Below the pieces are notes generated by a model that did not search any database, was not told where the DNA came from, and saw only the letters and a program-made list of their open reading frames with translations. A DNA stretch of 64,000 bases from Sphaerolaimus hirsutus (Eukaryota; Nematoda; Chromadorea; Monhysterida; Sphaerolaimidae), in contig OZ038450.1 of assembly GCA_964036195.1 (NCBI GenBank), positions 622,701 to 686,700 of the forward strand, written 5' to 3'. This document shows, in pieces, positions 11,170 through 22,106 of the stretch. Position numbers and translations under genes: made by a program. Every line of letters begins with the position of its first letter. Position 1 is the first letter of the stretch.

Positions 11170-11325
11170 TGCCGCACCCTGTAACATGGCTCATGTCATG
11201 CACTGTCGAAAGCCATGCAAAATGACCTACAAATTGGCTAATGCACGTTTTGTGCCATTTTGCATCACTTTACACACTTTGCATGACATTTTATAGAGCA
11301 TTTTCAGGGTCTGGCACTGTCGTCG
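11170..11325. mobile_element. CCCTGTAAA fold-back element, copy 5
   Basis: GCCGCACCCTGTAACATG at the left, TTTTCAGGGTCTGGCACTG at the right, with TCATGCA and TGCATGA in the arms. It lies 60 nt upstream of the exon 14 acceptor. Confidence 0.6.
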
Positions 11326-11954
11326 GGGCAGATTTTTTTTACGTCTGTTTTGTTTTGTGTTTGTTTCCGTTTTCAGTTGGAGTCAGTAGGTGAAAGGTTT
11401 GGGTGAAATGGCACACGTCAGGTTTTTAAGTTAAAAGTTTTTGAAGGCAGATCAGAGAAGAACACAAGCGCAGCTAAGCATGAATACGTATTTACGTGTC
11501 TTATTCATTAAATAGTTTTTTAAATATTTATAAATAGGTTTTTCATTTTATATTTATCTGTTCCTCGGTATTCCATTCATATTAACGAACAGTTAATGGC
11601 TTCGTATTTACATCGTGTATCGTGTATATAAATATCACCCCATCCCCATCTAGGTAGCCAATTTTAATGTCATTTTTGATTTCAACCCGCCACGCCGCAC
11701 ACCTTTTCGATGACATACAAAATTTATCCAAAAAGCATCAATACTTATTGCATTCGACGAATTCGCGCATCATCCACATTACATGCAGTTTCATCTAACA
11801 CTAAAAGCGAAATATCGGACCGGGGGTCAGTCCCACATCGCGTGAAATGCCGTGTAAAATGTAATTGTCAAATGCACGGTTAAAAATAAGAGTGAGCATT
11901 CGACAATTCTGTGTTGCTGCGGGAGCGGCCCCAGAACATGCAAAAACCCGACAA
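11326..11954. other. Intron 13, middle, nothing recognised
   Basis: AT-rich. A single CCCTGTAAA-type end (CAGTCCCACATCGCGTG) near 11830 has no partner. Confidence 0.4.
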
Positions 11955-12656
11955 TAGTGTTCAGACAATATATCGTATTGAATATCGATATCGAAACTTT
12001 TGAGAAAATATCGAGTATCGATATTGAGTATCGACCATTTTCGAATACCAATATATAATATCAACCATTTTTGAATATCGACCATTTTTCTGATATATTG
12101 AACCTGTATTGTCCCCAATTTTTTGAGATATTTGTGATTGATGTGATGTGTTCATAACATTTTAGTTGATGAGTAAATGTAAAGTATTTATTTACAATAT
12201 CATTTTTGTTGGAGTGCTTACTCCGTCATTTCTTGTGTTTGGTTTGGTTTCCTACCTACCAGGAAATGTGTATACCTATGCTGCTTTTCTTGCAACATGC
12301 CATTAAGCAATTGTGTTATAACTATGAACTGTAATGTCTACCAATTATTGTTTTCCTGATACAAGTTGATTCATCATGTCTTTTTTTTATTTTCTCTTGT
12401 AACTGTTGTGAACCTTGTGATAATCACCATTCACATTTCAGTAAAGGCATGATCAACCATGTTTGCAACCACGTGAAAATACAATATGCCACTTGAAATT
12501 TGCCTAGCTGTACCAAAAGCAAACTATCGATATCGAATATCGAGCATTTTTTATATCGAATATCGATATCGAAAATCCATATCGTATCGATATCAAATAG
12601 TTTCAGACAAATATATCGAATATCGATATCAAAAAAGTCATATCGTCCGAAGCCTA
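11955..12656. mobile_element. GATATCGA-rich hAT-like element, degraded copy
   Basis: Ends TAGTGTTCAGACAATATAT and CATATCGTCCGAAGCCTA are inverted but diverged. Flanks CCCGACAA and CACGACTA match at six of eight positions. Both ends carry ATCGATATCGAATATCG tracts like the better-preserved copy at 56561-57272. Confidence 0.6.
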
Positions 12657-12689
12657 CACGACTAATGCAACGATATCCAAAAAACGGAC

Positions 12690-13005
12690 CTTCAAATCAT
12701 CGGCGGCCCTGGCGCTGCACGCGTCAGCCGCCGCCTGACTGCCGGCAATAAAAATCCTCCTAGCAGTATAAATATTTCTCTCCCGCTGGCGCCGCATCTC
12801 GGCGTAGACGGCCTCGAGTTTGGCCCTGCTGTCGCTGCGCCGCGGCGAGGTCAGGGCGGCGGGCTGGGCGGCCGTGCGCGCGCTCGTCGGCCTGTCGGGG
12901 GTGGCCGGGGTGGCCGGCGAGGGCGTCGCGGGCGAGCGCGAGCCGTCCCAGTGCGAGGCCGGCGCAGACGCGCCCGCCTCCGTCCACGTGCACACCGGGG
13001 AGAAC
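12690..13005 (-). CDS. RhoGAP gene exon 13
   Basis: Acceptor CTTGGCACAG, donor GTCCGT; it enters with one base completing a split codon and leaves in phase 0. It encodes about residues 983-1088: a Ser/Pro/Ala-rich part (SHWDGSRSPATPSPATPATP) followed by a helix, AKLEAVYAEMRRQRERN. The 3' third is less GC-rich than the rest and contains an internal CAG acceptor-like site near 12750, so a shorter form cannot be excluded. Confidence 0.72.
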
Positions 13006-13049
13006 CTGTGCCAAGCGTGTGGTGAGCGAGGCTGGCTCATACTGCACAG

Positions 13050-13323
13050 GGGTGGTCCCAAGCCATGTAGAGTAAAGTGTCAAATGCAAAGTCATATGTC
13101 AATTGTCATGCAAAGTGTCAAATGTAAAGTAAAGTGTCAATTGTGTATCCAAATCTTATTTCGTTGTATCCAAATCTTATTTCTTTGTATCCAAATCTTA
13201 TTTTTCGACATTTGGAAGATTTGGATACAAAAACATAAGATTTGGATACCGAAGAGAACATCGTAAAAAATAGTTCATTTTACATTTCCCATAAACAGTA
13301 ATTTGGCACATTTTACAGAGTAC
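13050..13323. mobile_element. CCCTGTAAA fold-back element, diverged copy 6
   Basis: Left end GGTGGTCCCAAGCCATGTAGAG, then repeated GTCAAATG/GTAAAGTGTC. The interior holds a triplicated ATCCAAATCTTATTT motif (13147-13204) and its inverse GATTTGGATAC. Confidence 0.5.
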
Positions 13324-13413
13324 AAAATTGAAACAAATACTTTTTTACTATTATTTTCCCCTGACAAAATATCCAAATGGGCGTTTTCACTGCGGTTGAG
13401 TAAAAAACAACAA

Positions 13414-13770
13414 CCGTATTTCTTTTAATAGAAGGGCGGGTCTCTAATAGAAGGGCGTCTCCAATAGAAGGTACTCTTTTTCGACGTAATTTGGGCCACG
13501 AAATAGAAGGGCGGTCTCCAATAGAAGGTACACAAAGTATTGGGAGTGTGCCAAATGCATTTAAAAAAATTCAGCGGACACTGTGATTTAGTGGCTTTTT
13601 TCCATTGAATTAGTGGCGATTTTAACCACAAATGTTGAATGAACTTTTATCGTCATTCTATGAACTGTCTGTGACGTAACACTTTGAAAAACCTTAGCAG
13701 AACTTGAAAAAGATTGGCTGAAAAGATGACGAAAAAATAGAAGGGCGCCCTTCTATTAGAAGAAATACGG
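13414..13770. mobile_element. CCGTATT-ended MITE, TAGAAGGGC subtype, larger copy
   Basis: CCGTATTTCTTTTAATAGAA at the left and TTCTATTAGAAGAAATACGG at the right. TA follows the right end but AA precedes the left. AATAGAAGGGCG is repeated four times near the left end. Confidence 0.7.
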
Positions 13771-13821
13771 TACTTTATGTGAGGTTTACTTTGAGAAAAG
13801 TTCAGTATTTTTAACAACTCT

Positions 13822-14004
13822 GCAGTCACGCACCCTGCAAAGTGTGAACCGTCATATAAACTGTCAAACAAATTTGTCAGCTGTCATACAATCTGTCAAA
13901 ATTTCAGCAATGAAATAAAATTTATTTCGTTTAAATTTTTTTGAAATCCAACATGACATTAAAGATTTTACTTTACACTTTACAAGGTGTGGGACTGCCC
14001 CCAG
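13822..14004. mobile_element. CCCTGTAAA fold-back element, copy 7
   Basis: GCAGTCACGCACCCTGCAAAG at the left, CTTTACAAGGTGTGGGACTGC at the right. Confidence 0.65.
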
Positions 14005-14166
14005 CGCGAACCACGTAACAAGTAACATGGCAAACCATTTCGTCAAAATACAGGTAAAATATAAACTGTCCAATAACACGTTTTACATTTTACTCGGCAC
14101 ATGGCAGGTCGTGATATTGTACACGGTACCCCTAGCGATCCTTTTATTTAAAAAGGTAACTATTTA

Positions 14167-14489
14167 CCGTACATCCTTAAACAAGACCCCTCCCTTGAAC
14201 AACCCCCCCTCTGGTTATTTTATATGTTTATCCACAATGTGTATTTGAATGATTTGGATGCTGATAGAACACGAATTTTAGAATGGATATCTTGTCTTTG
14301 TTGTTGTTTGGCTGTTAAATACATGAATTACATGAGTTGATGGAATGCATTCATACAATGAATAAAGTGCAAGTTCTGAGCCAAAAATAACTCCTCCCAT
14401 CGAATAGCACCCCCCCCCTTGAATAACTCCCCCTGCAAAACATCTGACGAAATAATAACTCCCCTTGGGTCTTATTCGAGGATATACGG
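14167..14489. mobile_element. CCGTATT-like MITE, copy D (TA target duplication)
   Basis: CCGTACATCCTTAAACAAGA at the left and TCTTATTCGAGGATATACGG at the right, TA on both sides. C-rich tracts inside as in copies A-C. Confidence 0.7.
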
Positions 14490-14553
14490 TAGACATAAAT
14501 GAATGAATAAATACATATACTCGGCGGACATCACATTTAGTATGGAAACCTAC

Positions 14554-14650
14554 CATAACCCATCTGAATCACGAACCAAAAAATTATACAGTTTTTCATC
14601 ATAATCTTTCGTTTTTATTATGGTATAATTAATTAAGAAATTTATCACAA
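14554..14650. mobile_element. CCGTAACC-type MITE fragment
   Basis: CCATAACCCATCTGAATCAC, then ..TATACAGTTTTTCATCA, is the reverse-complement match of the element at 15170-15289, in opposite orientation about 0.6 kb away. Confidence 0.65.
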
Positions 14651-15169
14651 GAACGCCATCTGTTACGTCTTCTAGTGTGAAAATCGCTCTCACATGTAAA
14701 AAGTAGTAGATTTTACACCTTCCATGAAAAAGTACCCACTTTTACGTAATCTGTGGAGAAAAGTTATCGCTTTTATAATTTCCGATGAAAGACACTCGAT
14801 TTTACATTTATCTGAAAAAAAAAGTAATTTACCTACTCACATGTACTCATGAGTACGGGTATAAAATGTGTTTTGCATTTTATGTACTAGGCGGTGGGTA
14901 AAACCTATTTACACCATAGTACCTATTTACATCTACATACTTTGAAAAATTTCAGTATTTATGACAACTCTGCCGCCGAGTATACCTATACTTACAAGTT
15001 CAAATCACGGGAGGACACGAATCGATAAAGGCTACAAAAAGTCGCCATGGATTGACTCCGATTGAGTCTTGTTGCATTAAAGTTGTCAGAGTCCAAGTGA
15101 CCAAGTTTCACCTTCCATGAACTCTCATTCTGTATACTCGGCGGACCGCAAAGTATGTGCAGAATCCTA
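14651..15169. other. Intron 12, AAAGTA-rich repeat remnants
   Basis: Around 14690-14985 lie repeated TTTTAC/GTAAAA segments related to the element at 9496-10590. TATACTCGGCGGAC occurs twice, at about 14518 and 15133, in direct orientation. No exon. Confidence 0.45.
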
Positions 15170-15289
15170 CCATAATTTAACGAAAAGGTAAAATCTTGTG
15201 ATAAATTTCATGATTAATCATTCCATAGTAAAAACGAAATATGATGAAAAATTGTATAATTTTTGGTGCATGATTCAGATGGGTTACGG
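15170..15289. mobile_element. CCGTAACC-ended MITE bordering exon 12
   Basis: 120 bp between TA dinucleotides, CCATAATTTAACG to GATGGGTTACGG on the plus strand. Read on the minus strand it begins CCGTAACCC. The first two bases fall in exon 12 and the GT is its predicted splice donor (see findings). Confidence 0.7.
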
Positions 15290-15818
15290 TAGGTTTGCAT
15301 GCTGTGTGATGTAGGCCGAGTAGGGAAGTTGACAAGCGGGCGCGAACCCGTCGGGCACCGACTCGGCTGTGAGGTTGGACGGCAGCGCGGCGGCGTCGGG
15401 CAGCGCGGCGGGCGGGGCGGCCAGACTCGGCTCGGCGCCGACGTTCTGCTCGGCCGACGCGCTCGGCTGGTAGGACAGCGTGTGGCGCACCTCGTTGAAG
15501 TTGACCTCGGGCGGCGTGCCGATGGCCGGCGCCGACACGGGCACCTCCGCCGCCGCGGGCATGGGCGCCGAGATGCACGGCGCCCTGACGGCGATCTCTT
15601 CGTCGATGTTGCGCTCCTGGAAGCGCCCGTTGATGGGGCAGTCGGCCGTGGGCACCGCTTGCGGCAGCCGCGCGCTCGCCGACGCCACAGACGTCTTGTG
15701 CGACGCGTCCGTCTTGTCGCAGCTGTCCGCCTTGTGCGGCCGCACCGACAGCGTGCGCGTGTCCAGCGTCACTGCCGCGTGCGCCTTCTTCGAGTTGCGC
15801 CGCGTGCCGAAAGGCAGC
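15288..15818 (-). CDS. RhoGAP gene exon 12
   Basis: Acceptor CGTGTTCGCAG. It completes an Arg codon split with exon 11 and leaves after two bases of a codon at CC|GTAACC, the only GT downstream in the required phase. It encodes about residues 806-983, starting LPFGTRRNSKKAHAAVTLDT and followed by an Ala/Pro/Ser-rich linker. The donor lies in the terminal bases of a MITE. A longer open frame over the same block in another phase is a shadow. Confidence 0.75.
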
Positions 15819-16368
15819 CTGCGAACACGTCGTTGCCACTGCGCTGTGCGCTACGTCGAGAATCGCCCATTGGCGCTACGCACACTGCATGGCAACTTGT
15901 TTCAAGTTTAATTCAGGTTTAATTCAGATTTTATTTGACAGTCGCACAACTATTTTCAAGTGCACGTGTGCAGTGTTGTTGCACACACGGGGCTCAGAGC
16001 AATGAGCATATGAGTACGGGTCCTTAGTCATAAAAACATCCTTCCTTGAGACATCAACTAAAATCTGAATAAAACACAGTCGGCCCAGTTGACACCAGAA
16101 GCCATTGTGAACTACATAGTGTGTTATAATCAAAGAACCTTAACGTACTAGCTAATAACGGCACAAGTAGACTGGTTTTGAGTTTTGAGATTTAAGTTGA
16201 TGAGTGGTGAAACAAACGCACATACGAATAATTATTCCCTTCGCACGTGCACTTGAAATTTGTCCCGCAACCCGTCAACTACAAATTGAATTGAAACAGA
16301 AACGAGTTGACACTCAGTAGGCGTAGCACCAAACCACCAGAAATGCCAGCAGAAACCCCAAAACGCAC
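15819..16368. other. Intron 11, nothing recognised
   Basis: AT-rich intron of 550 nt with no repeat ends. Confidence 0.5.
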
Positions 16369-16565
16369 CTAGAAAGTCTACTCTGAGCGGCCATCTCGGC
16401 GGCCAGCTCGGCGGCAGCGTTCTGGCTGTCCTGCACTTTCTGCAGCATCTCCAAGCCGTGGTCGGAGAAGGAGTTGAGCAGCGGCTCGTCGCCGCCCGCC
16501 GCTGACGTCGACTCGACTGTCGCGGGCACGGGGTCGTCCTCCAGCGAGTGGAACAGCCACTCGTA
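16369..16565 (-). CDS. RhoGAP gene exon 11 (end of GAP and linker)
   Basis: Acceptor CCATACCCAG, donor GTGCGT; phase 0 in, two bases out. It encodes about residues 741-806, starting YEWLFHSLEDD, which follows the last GAP helix just as a (D)WFF motif does in ARHGAP21 (family knowledge). The rest is acidic and helical (MLQKVQDSQNAAAELAAEMA). Confidence 0.85.
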
Positions 16566-16798
16566 CTGGGTATGGCATTGACGCGATACGGCCAGCCCAC
16601 TAAACATTCAGTTGACTCAGAAATCTACCTCGAATGGCAACTGAGTTTACTGGAATCAGGTGTCCGTCAACTACAGTCGATGGAGTGTAAAGTGAGAGCG
16701 GTGCAATTTGACTCATTCCAGTAAACTCACGCGTTGAAGGCTGATTTTTGAGTTAAGCTCGCCAGTGAACTGGTGTGTGCAGTGAAGCCCGAACTGAC
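16566..16798. other. Intron 10 with ACACTAG-family text
   Basis: GGTGTCCGTCAACTACAGTCGATGG at 16660-16684 is shared in inverted form with 34390-34415 and 22900-22925. The intron is mostly repeat-derived. Confidence 0.45.
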
Positions 16799-17014
16799 AT
16801 AGACGATCATGGTCTCGACGAGCTTGCACTGGTCGGACATGTGCGCCACCATGGTGTGCGTGCTGTCGCCGCTCGAGCGCACCAGCGACGGGCCGAAGAT
16901 CACCGCCAGGTTCCTAGCCTCCATCTTGTTCACGTGCGACCGCCCGCACACCCGGTACAGGTGGTTCAGCAGGTACTTGAGCGTGTCGTGGTTCTGCTTC
17001 GGCAGCTTGCGGAT
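16799..17014 (-). CDS. RhoGAP gene exon 10 (GAP domain, C-terminal part)
   Basis: Acceptor GCGAAACGCAG, donor GTCAGT, phase 0 both sides, 72 codons (residues 669-740). It encodes IRKLPKQNHDTLKYLLNHL and then NKMEARNLAVIFGPSLVR. The Asn in RNLAVIFGP matches the conserved GTPase-contacting Asn of RhoGAP domains. The end HMSDQCKLVETMI matches the final helix of ARHGAP21-type GAPs. Confidence 0.93.
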
Positions 17015-17472
17015 CTGCGTTTCGCACAGTAGCTTGCCACGATGTTGGCTCAAAAGCGCTCATTTTCATAGCATTTTAATATTTTCACCTTCAAAACCAC
17101 GAACTAGTTTCCACAATGCTCATAGTGCCAATTTTCAGCCAGTTTTGACTATATAAGTGCCTATTTTAAGCATTCTTTTAGCGATTTTCTTTTTCTGTTG
17201 CTTTACTTGCATGTGAGATCATGCGCTTACGTGCAAACAAATTGCTAAATACTTGCATAAGTAATAAATATTTTAACTGAAAAACGATTTCGATTCACAA
17301 ATCATGGCATGTGGCTTGGCATGTGTGTGTACACTCAAGTAGTATGTATACTTCAGTGGCTTTTCTCGGAAATACAGAAATTGATCCTTCAAATATTAAA
17401 CTTTCAATAAAAAAAATTTGTCACTGATTTTCCCTGTAAAACCCGTTGCACGCTGCAAAAATCCCCACCAAC
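17015..17472. other. Intron 9, nothing recognised
   Basis: AT-rich intron, no repeat ends seen. Confidence 0.5.
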
Positions 17473-17655
17473 CAAATGTCTAATCTTGCGCAGCCTCTTC
17501 TCGTGCATGGAGATGCGATTTGCGTCAATGAAAATGGGATACAGCTTGTCGGTGAGCAGCGGCTCGGGCAGCTTGTGGAAAAATTTCTTGAGCAGTGAGC
17601 TGACCACGTTGACGTCCTTCCAGCGCGGGTCGGCGAAGTCCACGTGCTCGAAGCC
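17473..17655 (-). CDS. RhoGAP gene exon 9 (GAP domain, middle)
   Basis: Acceptor CCGGCGCGCAG, donor GTTGGT (weak but GT), phase 0 both sides, 61 codons (residues 608-668). It encodes FADPRWKDVNVVSSLLKKFF followed by HKLPEPLLTDKLY. LLK..LPEPL is the second signature of RhoGAP domains. The residue before KLPEP, usually Arg, is His here (codon 17575-17577). Confidence 0.93.
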
Positions 17656-17925
17656 CTGCGCGCCGGGCCGCCAGTGAACAGCGACTCAGTGGCCACGCGC
17701 TCAGTCAACCGACAAGTGACACAACAGTGGCAAGTGTCAAGTCAAGTGACAAGTAAAATGACAAGTGAAATGAGACGTAAAAAAATTACTTCGCTTTTAA
17801 CATTCTACCTATCTACTTCTCATTTCACCTTTTACTTGCCAATTTAGTCGCTTTTCACTTGCGACTCGTCAATTGACTGGCGGTTCACTGGTAACTCGTG
17901 CAGTGAATTCGCGTTGCGGTCGCAC
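17656..17925. repeat. Intron 8, almost entirely a fold-back
   Basis: GCCAGTGAACAGCGACTCAG near the left and CTGGCGGTTCACTGG near the right are inverted. AAGTGACAAGTAAAATGACA pairs with complementary TTTTACTTGCCA..ACTTGC text. The 270 nt intron could fold on itself and bring exons 8 and 9 together. Confidence 0.55.
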
Positions 17926-18276
17926 CTGGTCGAGCGCGGAGGTGAGAGCGTTCACGGCGGCCGTGTTGCCGGGCACGCGGTACACGCCGACCACGTCGAG
18001 TCCGTGCGCCTCGACCACCTTGACGCAGAGCTGCACGAGCAGCGGCACCATGTCGTCGTCGCTGGCCGTGGCGCAGTGCTGCAGCTTGGTGCCCAGCGCC
18101 GCGCTGCTCGCCGTCGTGCCGCCCGCGTAGTAGGACGCCGACCCGTAGGCCCCAGAGCCGCCGCCCCCGCTCGTGCTGGCGAACGCGTTGTCCGACTTGG
18201 TCTTGCCCGCAGAGCGCTTGAAGCGGCGCTTCGAGTTCGGCGTGATCTCGGTGCGCGCGCCACCCGCCGACAGGTC
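17926..18276 (-). CDS. RhoGAP gene exon 8 (GAP domain, arginine finger)
   Basis: Acceptor GTTTGCGGACGCAG (poor pyrimidine tract), donor GTGCGA, phase 0 both sides, 117 codons (residues 491-607). It begins DLSAGGARTEITPNSKRRFK, a basic linker, then a Gly/Ser run. The GAP domain starts at MVPLLVQLCVKVVEAHGL. VVGVYRVPGN holds the arginine finger (YRVPG) that enters the GTPase active site. This exon makes the family assignment firm. Confidence 0.92.
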
Positions 18277-18533
18277 CTGCGTCCGCAAACTCTCAATGCG
18301 CGCGCAATTGGAACTCGCCCCAGGGCACCCCTGGTCTGAGCACCCCCTCACCCCACGCACGTCGGCACCATCTCCCACCCCACACTTGCACGCCGTGTCA
18401 AATGTCATCACAGTGCAAAAGTCGTGTGAAACGCCCCATTAGCTAGAAATTGTTCGTGTGCTATTTTGCAAGGCATGTTGCACGGCTTTGCCACTTTGGA
18501 CGCGGCAGAGCGACGCCCCCTAGCGGCACGTAC

Positions 18534-18650
18534 GAGTGGCGCGGTGGCGGCAGAGCGGCGCCTGGAGGACCCCTCGGGGGCGTGCGGGCAGCGCTGCAGC
18601 GGCGGCGAGCGCAGCCACGCCCAGTACTCCTTCACTGCCAGCATGCCCTG
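18534..18650 (-). CDS. RhoGAP gene exon 7 (PH-GAP linker)
   Basis: Donor GTACGT in phase 0. Acceptor placed at GCACGGAG|CAG in phase 0; GAGCAG|GGC (18647) is an equally in-phase alternative three bases on. It encodes QGMLAVKEYWAWLRSP and a basic Ser/Arg-rich stretch, residues 452-490. Both exon 6 and the alternative start exon at 27396-27560 end in phase 0 and can splice here. Confidence 0.7.
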
Positions 18651-19910
18651 CTCCGTGCTGCAGCCACGCAACCAACACTCTTATAGCATTTTAGTCAGCC
18701 TGTATCTACCTGCAATTAACACAGTGTGGCGGCTATATCTGATAAGGCGGCAAACACCTTTCACATAAGATCCGTCTGTCTTTAGGGGATGCGTACTGAC
18801 AAATATGCATATAACACGAATGCAAATCCACAAATAATTACACATCAAAAGTTTGTGCACTAAAAGGTGGAACGACATGATTACGTAATGGAACACAGGA
18901 AAATATATATAAATAATATGTGTGTACCGTATATGCTCGAATAAATCCCCCAGGGTGTTATTTCATGTCGGATGTTTTTGACTGGGAAGTTATTCACTAA
19001 GCGGAGTGATATTTCTTTAGCAGAATTTTCCAGGAAATTTCATGGTGGGTATATAAATATAAGTGGTTTGATAAATTCTGCATATCCAAGTAGGATTTAT
19101 CATACCACTTTTCTTCTTAAGTGAGAAGTGCCGCCTTAAGGTTCACTTGCGAAATTGGCTCCTGGCTACCATCTGTACCTAATTGAACTGGGAATTGCAT
19201 TTTTTTTTACTCACAAAGAGCTTTTTAAAAATTCTGTCGGGGAAAATGAAATTTCATAGGCATCTAACACATTGCAACGTCAACCAGGTATCACATAACA
19301 ATAGCTATTGTATGTGTGCAAAAGAACAATTTCTTTACCATCTGTGTTGTATTTGCACACTTTCAGCAAACACAATTTTATCGTCATGTGTAAAAAATAG
19401 GCAGAACGTAAATAAAATAAAATGTACCTGGCTGTATAGTTTCGCAGAACCAAACACTGTATAGTTTATGCGGTGCTAGTGGCATCCCTGATGTAAACAT
19501 CCAAACTCTCATGATAAATAAGTACACATCGTGTGAAATACACGCATCACGAGATTAGGAATTTTTTGGGAAATAATGTTGTTTTTTTGACGAATCAGTC
19601 TGCTGGAGGATCATAAAAATGATGAAAAAAAGTATGCAGTCCTGTTAAAAAATTTTACACCCTGGTGCTATTTGCATTTTGTCAGATATCTATTTATTTT
19701 TGTGCATAATGCAGACATGACATCACTATGTGGTAAATATATGTTTTTATTTACGTATTTAAGCATAGAAACGTAAATAGACACCATTCGACATAGGTAT
19801 TTATACTTATTTATAAAAATACCTGATTAAGTCTTATCAGACAATTATTTACGATACTACAATTTCCAAACTGTAATAAATGTTACAATGGAAAACAGAT
19901 GCATGCATAA
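18651..19910. other. Intron 6, proximal 1.3 kb, little recognised
   Basis: A lone CCGTATATGCTCGAATAAA end at 18928 resembles the CCGTATT MITE ends but has no partner. No exon is seen; AT-rich throughout. Confidence 0.4.
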
Positions 19911-20405
19911 AGCTGGGATTACAGGTCAGCGTGATTTTGACGTAAAATGATGGCGTAAAATTAATTACATGAGTGTGAATGATGCTACAGGTCTACAATT
20001 TTTTATGGATAATATATGAATCAATACCTTAATCGTGTCCAATACTGTGTGTTATCAGCCACAGCTAGAGCGAATTGAAAAATTCAATTTTATTTTCATT
20101 TTACGTCAGGGAACCAATTTTACATTTCACGTCAATGGTTGGATGAAATCGTTGACGTGAAATGTAAAATTAGTTCCCTGAAGTAAAATGATGACGTAAA
20201 ATGAAAAAAAAACTTTAAATTTTAAATTCGCTCTAGCTGTGGCTGATAACACTCAGTAATGGACACGATTAAGGTATTACGATTCATATATTATCCATAA
20301 AAAATTGTAGACCTGTAGCATCATCCACACTCATGTAATACATATTACGACGTAATTTTACGTCATCATTTTACGTCAAATTCACGCTGAGCTGTAATAT
20401 CGGCT
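19911..20405. mobile_element. PIF/Harbinger-like perfect fold-back, TSD TAA
   Basis: 495 bp with two arms of about 235 nt that are nearly exact reverse complements, centred near 20140. Ends AGCTGGGATTACAG and CTGTAATATCGGCT are flanked by TAA on each side. The arms carry repeated TTTACGTCA motifs. No coding capacity. Confidence 0.8.
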
Positions 20406-22106
20406 TAAGAAGAGTGAAATACATTTATCTGAAATCATGAATGTATAAAACGTTTGTACATACCGTATTACCCCCCGGGGGTTTATTTTTTTCAGAGTGA
20501 AAATTTTGAGAGAAAAACGTGAAAAATGCAACAATAACCACCATTTATAAGTGTTTACAGCCTTAAATAAGGGCAAATACCTATTCATCAAATCGCGCAT
20601 TTGTTTTGCTAATAGATTTGTCAATTTGACGGTGCTTTTGTCATACGAATTAATTTGCCAGTTTGACGGAAGTTTTGTCATACACAGCGGAATATTTATC
20701 ATCAAGGGGGTGTATATTCGTCATAACACAAAGTATAGTGCAGTTGTTTGTGTTCAATACAGACCTAAGATTTGTCATATTGCAACTTACACTAGCCAGG
20801 AACAATAGATAGCTATTGACCTGTGTAAATAAATCTCAAAAGGATAATCCTTAAATGTATTAGGAACCTTAAACCTTAACAGATGAGGGAATGATAATTG
20901 TGTAGAGTAAAGGTGTGTTATAGTGGCATTTATTGTACACTTTTTGTAGTGGCCTTTATTTTTCACTATTTATAGTGGCCTTTATCTATTTTTGTATTTT
21001 TTGAATATAAGGATATATAGGTAGAGATATTGATTTTTTTTGTCAATTATGTTTTTGGCAATCAAAATTTCAATTTGCACACATAAATAAATATGTTTGT
21101 TTTTTGTTTTTGCAAATTGCGATTTTCTTTTGCACATGCAAATAAGCATATTGTTGCAGATTGAAATTTTGATTTGAACATATAGTCATGTATTTGCAAA
21201 TGAATATAAATTTTAATTTGCAAAAGATTGAAATTTATCTGAAATTTATTGAAATTGAAAAAATACAATTTATCTACATTTGCAAATCAAAATTTCGATT
21301 TGCAAACAATATGTTTTACATGAGCAAATTGAAATTTCTATTTGCAAAAACATAGATCTATGTGTGAAAATCAAGCTTTTATCAATAGCTTATCAATTAA
21401 AAAATCTCATCTCAAACCTTTAACTGCAATTTAAACTTTTAAAATGCAATTTTGAAAAATAGAAATTTCAGGACTTTTGGAATGAAGCTCTTCATGTGGC
21501 ATCACAATTTTCCATGGATACAGTGCACAATTATTAGCACACTTTCCTCCTTTGAGTGAACCATCCAATACCTGGTATTATGAAAAATATTTACACTGTC
21601 ACTTATAATCCTTTGAATAGAGCACCATACCTTTCAGTATGATAAATATTCTGTTTGTATGATAAATTGCCTGCACCTGAAACTTAATCCCATGATGAAC
21701 TGCCTTCACCTACTGGCAAATTGCCCGCGTGTATGACGAATATTCGGTTTAACAAATAGGCGAACAAATATGCAAAACTGATTTGTATGACAAAAATGCG
21801 TTTTGATAGAAACATAGGGAGTCTTAAATAAGGATGTAGATGGTATAAACGATGTTCTAACGTAACACAGTAAGTGTGTTGAACGTCTGTTATGCATTTC
21901 CCGGACCACAAAATCATAGTGCCCATTCTGATGGGGGTATTTCGAGGGGGGGGGGGTATTTCGAGGAAATACGGTACACAAATACAATAATACTACACCT
22001 TGCTAAGCGACAAGAAAAGGTGGGATTATCTAAAGTGACAATTGATATCGACCGTTAAAAAATCGATAGGAAACTACAAAAACCTTGTCCCTTAACAAAA
22101 TGGGAA
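20406..22106. other. Intron 6, AT-rich with low-complexity blocks
   Basis: CCGTATTACCCCCCGGGGG at 20464 and TTTCGAGGAAATACGG at 21960-21975 are isolated MITE-type ends. From 21055 to 21360 AAATTTGCAAATTGAAATTT-like words recur in both orientations. No exon. Confidence 0.4.

Noticed and set aside
15177..15839. A 220-codon minus frame across exon 12
   Set aside because: Its phase does not match exons 11 and 13; the other minus frame does.
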